A DNA stretch of 5,124 nt from an uncultured Eubacterium sp. (lineage in GTDB: Bacteria; Bacillota; Clostridia; Oscillospirales; Acutalibacteraceae), in assembly GCA_902462495.1 (NCBI GenBank), contig CABQCC010000107.1:1-5124 (forward strand). Direction: 5' to 3'. The notes beneath the pieces were generated by a model. It was not told the DNA's origin. It saw only the letters and a list, made by a program, of their open reading frames with translations, and made no database searches. A program made the translations under genes and the position numbers. Positions 1-3,863 of the stretch are shown one piece after another. Numbering within the stretch: position 1 is the first letter of the stretch; the number at the start of each line of letters is the position of its first letter.

Positions 1-1
1 C

Positions 2-1210
2 TTATCCGTCATCTTTATAAATTATACTGCCCTTGCCAAAGGATATTTCAATTCCAAATCTGTCGGCAAAGAGAGTTTGCAAAACTTCAAGCTGAATATC
101 GCCCATAAGTTTGATGTGAATTTCGGAATAACGCTCGTCCCACTCGACCTTTAGTTGCGGGTCTTCCGCCTCTAAAATACGCATATCCGACAGCACGGTG
201 TGAGCGTCTGTTCCGTCGGGAACATTGACGGTATATGTCAAAACAGGGGTAAGAACAGGCATTGACGAATTATCCTCAACACCCAAGCCGTCACCCGAAT
301 TTGTGAAAGTTATGCCTGTTACGGCACAAACCGTGCCTGCCGTTGCCTCATCAACAGCGGTGAATTTCTCGCCCGAATAAAGACGAATTTGATTGACCTT
401 TTCGCCGTTTATGTTTTTCTCACTTTTAAGTATTTCTTTCACTTTCAGCGTGCCGCCCGTGATTTTCATCATAGTGAGTCGCTGACCTTTATCCTCGGAA
501 ATTTTGTACACCTTTGCACCAAAATCGGAACCATACTGCGGTTGCTCGGTGTAATCATTGATTAAATCCATAAAGGTGTCAACGCCGTCAAGTTTGAGCG
601 CAGAGCCGAACATACACGGAAAGACTTTTCTGTTTTTAATTGCAGAAGCGACATCCTGTTTGCCGAGGCTGTCCTCCTCGTATTTTTCAAGAAGAATATC
701 ATCGCACAAGGCAATATTTTCGTTCAATTCATCAGCGGGCAAAGTGAAATCAACGCAACTGTCGCTCAATTTGGTTTTCAGCTGATAGAGAACAATGTCC
801 TTGTCTGCGCCGTCCAAATCGGTCTTATTAACAAAAATAAAGCAGGGCACTTTATACTTTGCAAGGAGTTTCCACAGAGTTTGAGTGTGGCTTTGAACAC
901 CGTCGGTTGCGCTGATGACCAAAATTGCATAATCGAGCACTTGAAGTGTTCGCTCGGTTTCCGCAGAAAAATCAACATGTCCCGGCGTGTCGATAAGCGT
1001 TATATCCGTGTCCTTGTATTTAAGCAGTGCCTGCTTTGAAAAAATTGTTATTCCTCGTGAGCGTTCAAGAGAAAATGTGTCCAAAAAAGAATTTTTGCTG
1101 TCTACCCTACCGAGCTTTGAAATAGTGCCCGAATGATACAGCATAGCCTCAGACAATGTGGTTTTGCCCGAATCAACATGTGCAAGTATGCCGACAACAA
1201 TCTTTTTCAT
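2..1210 (-). CDS. Tet(M)-like ribosomal protection / EF-G family GTPase, ends early at residue 402
   Basis: This is a translational GTPase of the Tet(M)/EF-G superfamily, cytosolic and ribosome-associated. The G domain is complete: G1 AHVDSGKT (residues 10-17), G2 RGIT (52-55), G3 DTPGHVDF (74-81), G4 NKTD (128-131) and a G5-like GSAL (202-205). Domain II covers about 225-315 and domain III about 321-393. Relatives are about 640 residues or longer and continue with domain IV, which enters the ribosomal A site, and domain V. Here a TAA at 2-4 stops the frame right after domain III, at GSIIYKDDG. EF-G relatives have YRET at this point, so the stop looks like a frameshift; the rest of the gene would lie outside the window. 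The start ATG is preceded by GAGGTGA, four bases upstream. Tet-type family membership is firm. Tetracycline resistance itself cannot be claimed, because such chromosomal homologues are common and the visible protein is truncated. Confidence 0.9.
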   Translation of the reverse strand: MKKIVVGILAHVDSGKTTLSEAMLYHSGTISKLGRVDSKNSFLDTFSLERSRGITIFSKQALLKYKDTDITLIDTPGHVDFSAETERTLQVLDYAILVISATDGVQSHTQTLWKLLAKYKVPCFIFVNKTDLDGADKDIVLYQLKTKLSDSCVDFTLPADELNENIALCDDILLEKYEEDSLGKQDVASAIKNRKVFPCMFGSALKLDGVDTFMDLINDYTEQPQYGSDFGAKVYKISEDKGQRLTMMKITGGTLKVKEILKSEKNINGEKVNQIRLYSGEKFTAVDEATAGTVCAVTGITFTNSGDGLGVEDNSSMPVLTPVLTYTVNVPDGTDAHTVLSDMRILEAEDPQLKVEWDERYSEIHIKLMGDIQLEVLQTLFADRFGIEISFGKGSIIYKDDG

Positions 1211-1237
1211 TTCCTCACCTCACGATATTTTATAGCT

Positions 1238-1266
1238 ATAATAACATAACCAAAATGAAAAGTAAA
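1238..1266 (-). promoter_or_regulatory. Candidate sigma-A promoter of the Tet(M)-like gene
   Basis: On the minus strand, TTTACT (1261-1266, 4 of 6 match to the -35 consensus) is followed by a 17-base spacer and TATTAT (1238-1243, 5 of 6). A TG one base upstream of the -10 (1245-1246) makes it an extended -10. Transcription would begin near 1231, giving a leader of about 20 bases with the ribosome binding site GAGGTGA. The leader is too short for the attenuator found upstream of tet(M) itself. Confidence 0.55.
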
Positions 1267-1290
1267 TCAAAACCAAAAGTCACCAATAAA

Positions 1291-1323
1291 TAAAAAGGAA
1301 GTTAAAAAAATCAACTTCCTTTT
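1291..1323 (-). terminator. Rho-independent terminator of the five-gene islet operon
   Basis: An 11-bp perfect stem (1293-1303 paired with 1313-1323) with a 9-base loop. Read on the minus strand, the stem is followed by a T-rich tail, TTTTTATTTATT. It lies about 75 bases beyond the stop of the last islet gene and ahead of the Tet(M)-like promoter, so it insulates the GTPase gene from the islet operon. The stem carries A's on its other side, so it may also act rightward. Confidence 0.8.
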
Positions 1324-1396
1324 ACCACGATCTAATTGCATTCTGATTTAATAACATCTAAAGATCGTCAAAATTAAATTACAATTTACGCTTAAT

Positions 1397-1759
1397 TCAC
1401 TTTTTCTTTGAATTTTTTATCAAAACAATAATAAATTTCACTGTAGACCAAACAAAATAAACATAGCCAAATATAAATGAAATTACATAAAGAATGATTT
1501 TCAAAGTTAATCTTATCATAAGATTTGACGAAACATTTGCAGCACCATATAGCATTTTAACTAAATTTATACCCCATAAAAGACCAAATACCAAAATCGC
1601 AATACATCCAATTGTATATATAGCACCTTTTTGTCCACCAAAAGCATACATAATAATTCCTGCCACCAAAATTATTATCGTTTTTTTCACAAGTGATAAG
1701 TAATCCTGCTTGAAATTATCGCTAAAATCAAACAGAATATATTTAAGTTTCGAAAACAT
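1397..1759 (-). CDS. Small three-helix membrane protein of unknown function
   Basis: I do not recognise a family. The 120-residue protein is mostly membrane. A short amphipathic N-terminal stretch (1-25, with lysines at 4, 6, 17, 25 and 26) is followed by hydrophobic segments at about 26-41, 46-70 and 84-115. The last is long enough to be one long helix or two short ones. The tail NSKKK is basic and probably cytoplasmic. It is the last gene of the leftward operon, only 8 bases after the preceding stop codon. Its ribosome binding site AAGGAG lies inside the end of that upstream gene, 13 bases before the ATG, so translation of the two is probably coupled. The composition is strongly A/T-rich, like the rest of the islet. 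Confidence 0.75.
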   Translation of the reverse strand: MFSKLKYILFDFSDNFKQDYLSLVKKTIIILVAGIIMYAFGGQKGAIYTIGCIAILVFGLLWGINLVKMLYGAANVSSNLMIRLTLKIILYVISFIFGYVYFVWSTVKFIIVLIKNSKKK

Positions 1760-1767
1760 ATCTTTTT

Positions 1768-2161
1768 TTAGTCTCCTTCAATAAATCTTAATCTGTCAAG
1801 AACTTTACGGTTTAGCTTATCTGCTTCATCATAGGTTACACAACCGTAAATTCTATCTTTTTCAGGTATAACAACATAGTTACTTTCTATTTGTCGTCGT
1901 TCCTCCTCCTTTTTTTCATCCGGTATTTCATCATCGTAATAAACAATGCCACCGATTAAAGTTTTCATTACTAACGGAAGCAAATCATCATGTATTTTGT
2001 GAAGTTGTTTGATGCTCATTTGATTTACAGAGTTATAGTAGCCCATATACTCGTTAGAATGCCCAGGCGCACCTTGCTCTTTTGAATCGCCAAACGGATT
2101 TAAAAAAAAACAAGACTAGAACAATAAAAATTATTACTGCTAATATTAAAAAAATTTTCAT
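1768..2161 (-). CDS. Signal-anchored hypothetical protein, frame broken at a run of nine T
   Basis: The ORF from the ATG at 2046 (92 residues) has no good ribosome binding site, and its frame continues open upstream. A well-placed GAGAGG lies 5 bases before an ATG at 2159-2161. From there the sequence reads MKIFLILAVIIFIVLVLFF, a typical membrane anchor, and then meets nine T's (2102-2110). With eight T's the frame would pass into LNPFGDSKEQ and on into the 92-residue part, giving 130 residues: anchor 1-19, linker of about 20, then a soluble domain. As written, translation from 2161 ends after 35 residues (stop at 2054-2056). The soluble part has a charged stretch (DEKKEEERRQ, residues 80-89 of the joined protein) and no family I recognise. 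It starts 17 bases after the repeat-protein gene. This could be a sequencing error, a real mutation, phase variation or transcriptional slippage. Confidence 0.7.
2102..2110 (-). repeat. T9 homopolymer at the frame junction
   Basis: Nine consecutive A on the plus strand (nine T in the coding sense) sit exactly where the anchor frame and the soluble-domain frame meet, followed by AAA. Losing one T would join the frames. Runs of nine or more A/T are known sites of RNA polymerase slippage and of replication slippage in bacteria, so the tract could itself set the product ratio. Confidence 0.6.
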
Positions 2162-2177
2162 TTTTGCCTCTCTACTC

Positions 2178-2414
2178 TTAATAACATATTACAGACCATC
2201 CCTCAAAGCCATCTCTGTAATAACCTTTTGAGTCGTATCCGCCTTCACCCGGTGAACGAAAGATACCTCTTGCGTCGTATCCACCATCACCTGATGAACG
2301 ATAAATCCCCATATAATCATAACCGCCTTCACCGCAACTACGCCAAATCCCTCTTGCATCAAATCCGCCGTCAAATTTGTTACGGTAAATACCTTTTCCA
2401 TCAAAAAAACCCAT
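2178..2414 (-). CDS. Protein of five tandem 14-residue Gly/Tyr/Asp repeats
   Basis: The 78-residue protein consists of five back-to-back 14-residue units (residues 2-15, 16-29, 30-43, 44-57, 58-71) and a 7-residue tail GWSVICY. The unit is G-[GF]-[FY]-D-x-x-G-[IY]-[FWY]-R-x-x-x-[DE]. Every unit keeps the D, the central G, an aromatic and the R. The pattern recalls MORN-like Gly/aromatic repeats but is shorter than the 23-residue MORN unit, so I do not assign it. I chose the ATG at 2414 rather than the one at 2528. The sequence upstream of 2414 is the coding region of the 59-residue cysteine protein in another frame, and the repeats begin right after this Met. Its start is separated by one base from the stop of that gene (TGATATG), which implies coupled translation; only a weak GGAAAAG precedes it. 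There is no signal peptide. Function is unknown: it might be a binding scaffold or the protease's substrate. Confidence 0.75.
   Translation of the reverse strand: MGFFDGKGIYRNKFDGGFDARGIWRSCGEGGYDYMGIYRSSGDGGYDARGIFRSPGEGGYDSKGYYRDGFEGWSVICY
2202..2411 (-). repeat. Five 42-base coding tandem repeats
   Basis: The 210 bases coding for residues 2-71 of the repeat protein are five exact-length 42-base units. The DNA copies have diverged while the protein pattern is kept, so the array is probably maintained by selection rather than recently amplified. Such arrays can still change copy number between strains in steps of 14 residues. Confidence 0.8.
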
Positions 2415-2415
2415 A

Positions 2416-2595
2416 TCATTTTCTTTTCCAGTGGAAACAGCCGTTTCTGTCTTGTGGGTTATTATAGCCTCCGTAGCGACCGTTGCATCTAACTCTACCG
2501 TAACTATCGGTATCATAAAAATTAGCATACAAACAATCTGAACAGTTGCCTGAGCAAAAAGCTCCGCTTGGAATTCTTACTTCTTTTGTTTTCAT
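2416..2595 (-). CDS. Small five-cysteine protein (59 residues), possibly metal-binding
   Basis: A 59-residue ORF starts at ATG 2593-2595, preceded by an excellent ribosome binding site, AGAGGAG (2604-2610), 8 bases upstream. It ends at TGA 2416-2418. Cysteines are at 14, 18, 21, 37 and 53, spaced C-x3-C-x2-C-x15-C-x15-C. Conserved-looking blocks lie between them: CSDCLYANFYDTDSYGRVRC (18-37) and NPQDRNGCFHW (46-56). This is the build of a small zinc- or disulphide-stabilised domain. I have a general memory of similar Cys-rich small proteins in Bacillota but no named family. No signal peptide or membrane segment is seen. It is the second gene of the operon, 46 bases after the JAB gene and one base before the repeat-protein start. 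An ORF in another frame (from 2528) overlaps much of it and is judged spurious. Confidence 0.75.
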   Translation of the reverse strand: MKTKEVRIPSGAFCSGNCSDCLYANFYDTDSYGRVRCNGRYGGYNNPQDRNGCFHWKRK

Positions 2596-2621
2596 AAATT
2601 TTTCTCCTCTTTGTTTTAATA

Positions 2622-2630
2622 TTTATAACA
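2622..2630 (-). promoter_or_regulatory. Weak candidate internal promoter (extended -10) before the cysteine-protein gene
   Basis: On the minus strand TG-T-TATAAA (TG at 2629-2630, hexamer 2622-2627) has the form of an extended -10, in the 46-base gap after the JAB gene. No convincing -35 is present 17 bases upstream. A small palindrome, ACACAT-C-ATGTGT (2628-2640), abuts it and might be an operator. It could give separate expression of the four downstream genes. Confidence 0.25.
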
Positions 2631-2641
2631 CATCATGTGTA

Positions 2642-3058
2642 TTATACTAATAATATTTCATCTTTTTTTATTTCACACATTCCATCAATTAGTTCTGCTT
2701 TGTAAACGCACATTTCACTCTTTGCTATGACAATCGGAAAATACATAATATCATTTTCATCACATACTTCCTGCATAAATTTATTTATGAATTTTTCATC
2801 ATTACGTGACAAAGAAATACACTTAGGATAATGAGTGTGAAATATACCAAGAAATTCAATCTCATCTTCATACCAGTCTTTTAAAGTGTCATTTAGCAAT
2901 TTATTATTCGGCTTGTATTCTGCAAAACGGTAATTTTCATTGTCATAAATAACTTTTGTCACGGTATCATCACATCCACCTAAAAATCCACCGCTTTCAT
3001 ATGATGAAAACTCGCAAGTATTTATTATTTCATTGTACAAATTTTCATTTATTTTCAT
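2642..3058 (-). CDS. JAB/MPN-domain (JAMM) metalloprotease
   Basis: The 138-residue protein is a single JAB1/MPN/Mov34 domain, the family of zinc isopeptidases and peptidases (peptidase family M67) that in bacteria often cleave ubiquitin-like or sulphur-carrier proteins. The full JAMM signature is visible: Glu21 in ESGGFLGG (E-x2-G-x-L-x-G), then H74-T-H76-x7-S84-x2-D87 in GIFHTHYPKCISLSRND. His74, His76 and Asp87 would bind zinc and Glu21 would act as the general base. The length fits a stand-alone prokaryotic JAB domain with no extra domains, signal peptide or membrane segment, so it should be cytosolic. It is the first large gene of the leftward operon. Only a weak site (AAAG) precedes the ATG, and a 6-codon ORF ends 7 bases upstream, so translation may be coupled to it. 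No E1, E2 or ubiquitin-like gene is visible in the window, so the substrate is unknown. Neighbouring small proteins are candidates. Confidence 0.88.
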   Translation of the reverse strand: MKINENLYNEIINTCEFSSYESGGFLGGCDDTVTKVIYDNENYRFAEYKPNNKLLNDTLKDWYEDEIEFLGIFHTHYPKCISLSRNDEKFINKFMQEVCDENDIMYFPIVIAKSEMCVYKAELIDGMCEIKKDEILLV

Positions 3059-3065
3059 TGTTTCT

Positions 3066-3086
3066 TTACAAATTTAGTTTTGTCAT
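3066..3086 (-). CDS. Possible 6-codon leader ORF (MTKLNL) ahead of the JAB gene
   Basis: ATG at 3084-3086 is preceded by AAAGGA with proper spacing and lies just inside the predicted transcript start (about 3095). It reads MTKLNL and stops at TAA 3066-3068, 7 bases before the JAB ATG, in a different frame. The JAB ATG itself has a poor ribosome binding site. The mini-ORF might load ribosomes for coupled re-initiation or act as a regulatory leader, or it may be chance. Confidence 0.35.
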   Translation of the reverse strand: MTKLNL

Positions 3087-3101
3087 ATTCCTTTAATACA
3101 A

Positions 3102-3130
3102 AATATATCACAATTTGAGATATTTGTCAA
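3102..3130 (-). promoter_or_regulatory. Strong sigma-A promoter of the JAB operon
   Basis: On the minus strand a perfect -35 TTGACA (3125-3130), a 17-base spacer and TATATT (3102-3107, 5 of 6) with an extended -10 TG one base upstream. Transcription should begin near 3095. It is nearly consensus, which suggests high output when not repressed, and it overlaps both operator palindromes. Confidence 0.85.
3105..3123. promoter_or_regulatory. Operator O1, 19-bp inverted repeat
   Basis: ATATCACAATTTGAGATAT is a 9-bp inverted repeat around one central base with one mismatched pair (A in place of T in the left arm). It shares its arms and exact length with O2. It covers part of the -10 and the spacer of the JAB promoter, so a bound repressor would block RNA polymerase. 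Confidence 0.65.
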
Positions 3131-3151
3131 TATCTCGTTGTGAGATATTGT
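3124..3151 (+). promoter_or_regulatory. Candidate promoter of the XRE repressor gene
   Basis: TTGTCA (3124-3129, 5 of 6) with a 16-base spacer and TATTGT (3146-3151, 4 of 6). Start would be near 3158, about 30 bases before the ATG. It lies back to back with the JAB promoter (the two -35 boxes overlap), and its spacer and -10 are within O2, consistent with autoregulation. It is much weaker than the opposing promoter. Confidence 0.4.
3130..3148. promoter_or_regulatory. Operator O2, 19-bp inverted repeat
   Basis: ATATCTCGTTGTGAGATAT has perfect 7-bp arms (ATATCTC / GAGATAT) around GTTGT; flanking bases extend the arms to 9 bp (3128-3136 and 3142-3150). Its centre is 25 bp from that of O1. It begins at the -35 of the JAB promoter and covers the spacer of the XRE promoter. 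The right half of O1 and the left half of O2 also form a perfect 8-bp inverted repeat (3117-3124 / 3129-3136), as expected from tandem alternating half-sites. Confidence 0.7.
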
Positions 3152-3187
3152 AAAATTTAATAAATAAATTATTTGAGAGATGATGAT

Positions 3188-3382
3188 ATGCGGTTGCGAG
3201 ATTTACGAGAAGATAATGATATAACTCAAAATCAAATCGCTTTGATTTTAAATGTTAAACAAAACACTTATTCTCAGTATGAAAATGGAAAAAGAGAAGT
3301 GCCTATAGATGTTTTGTGGAAACTGGCTGATTATTATAATGTCAGTATTGATTATTTAGTAGGTAGACAAAACGACCTTTAA
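3188..3382 (+). CDS. XRE-family helix-turn-helix repressor, 64 residues
   Basis: A stand-alone HTH_3/Cro-CI type DNA-binding domain, cytosolic, expected to dimerise. The helix-turn-helix core is TQNQIALILNV (13-23) followed by KQNTYSQYENGKREVP (24-39); the SQYENGKR signature is typical. The closing helices contain LADYYNVSIDYLVGR (46-60), the usual end of this family. There is no extra sensing or protease domain, so release of repression would need a partner, competition or dilution. I chose ATG 3188 over TTG 3173: the protein then starts with the family-like MRLRDLRE, and the GAGAG overlapping the TTG serves as ribosome binding site. It diverges from the JAB operon and faces two 19-bp palindromes that cover that operon's promoter, so it most likely represses the operon and itself. 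Confidence 0.88.
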   Translation: MRLRDLREDNDITQNQIALILNVKQNTYSQYENGKREVPIDVLWKLADYYNVSIDYLVGRQNDL

Positions 3383-3383
3383 A

Positions 3384-3430
3384 AATAAAAAGAATGGCTT
3401 AAACTTAGTGCTTAAGCCATTCTTTTTATT
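3384..3430. terminator. Long two-way terminator between the XRE gene and the yolD operon
   Basis: A 19-bp perfect stem (3384-3402 with 3412-3430) and a 9-base loop. The core GAATGGCTTAA / TTAAGCCATTC is flanked by A's on the left and T's on the right, so it works in both directions. It begins 2 bases after the XRE stop codon and lies about 40 bases beyond the yolD stop on the minus strand. Confidence 0.88.
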
Positions 3431-3470
3431 CGAGTTTATTTAAATTTTAAATCCTTTATTATCTCTCTTA

Positions 3471-3863
3471 TCATATTTCAATTTTAAAAATATCATTGAT
3501 TGGAATTTGATGTGTATCAAGAGTTAAAGTTCGAGTAATGGAATCTATTTTGTTGATTTTACCGACTTTGGTTACATAAGCTCCGCCCAATTTGAGTTTA
3601 TCGGGCACAAAATAAGTGATTGTAACCTCGGCAATTTCGCCCAAATTATATGAAATATACTGCAAAGCGTCATTGAGCGCCTCAATCTCGTTTTCGTCAA
3701 GAATTACCCTTTCTTCTGTCACACGGGCAGTTTCGGCAATTTCGTCATCAAAGCCTTTCAAGGCGGCAAACGAAGCGAATTGTGCCGAGCGTTGAGCCGC
3801 AGAAAGATGCGCCCTCTTGGTTGAAGTGTGATGCGGCAAAGATATAATATCGTCATATTTCAT
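3471..3863 (-). CDS. YolD-like protein, partner of the Y-family polymerase
   Basis: A 130-residue YolD-like protein (YolD domain family). The signature RSAQFASFAALKGFDDEI (residues 25-42) is the usual (R/K)xxQFxxFxALKG block of this family. The C-terminal half is beta-rich and ends in HQIPINDIFKIEI. In Bacillus the homologues yolD and yqjX sit next to the SOS-induced polymerases uvrX and yqjW; a helper or control role in translesion synthesis is inferred from that pairing, and the biochemical function is not settled. I start it at the ATG overlapping the polymerase stop codon (ATGA, 4-base overlap), with AGGAGG upstream. The longer reading frame to 4010 would run through polymerase coding sequence and is not credible. 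It is the last gene of its operon, and a terminator follows. Confidence 0.9.
   Translation of the reverse strand: MKYDDIISLPHHTSTKRAHLSAAQRSAQFASFAALKGFDDEIAETARVTEERVILDENEIEALNDALQYISYNLGEIAEVTITYFVPDKLKLGGAYVTKVGKINKIDSITRTLTLDTHQIPINDIFKIEI

Noticed and set aside
558..978. Overlapping ORFs on both strands inside the GTPase gene
   Set aside because: They are shadow frames of a gene with clear GTPase motifs and have no ribosome binding sites or recognisable domains.
1494..1703. Plus-strand ORF opposite the membrane protein gene
   Set aside because: It is antisense to an A/T-rich hydrophobic gene, with no start signals and no protein features of its own.
2102..2110. Programmed -1 ribosomal frameshift at the T run
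   Set aside because: A -1 shift leads straight into TAA. Only a +1 shift or the loss of one T joins the frames, so transcript or DNA slippage fits better.
2415..2528. N-terminal extension MLIFMIPIVTVELD of the repeat protein, which could pass for a signal peptide
   Set aside because: It is another frame of the 59-residue cysteine gene, has no ribosome binding site, and the repeats start cleanly at Met 2414.
3105..3150. CRISPR-like or iteron repeat array
   Set aside because: There are only two 19-bp palindromes, placed over promoter elements next to a repressor gene; operators explain them fully.
3173..3187. TTG start of the XRE gene adding five residues
   Set aside because: The added residues RDDD are not typical of the family, and the GAGAG there serves better as ribosome binding site for ATG 3188.
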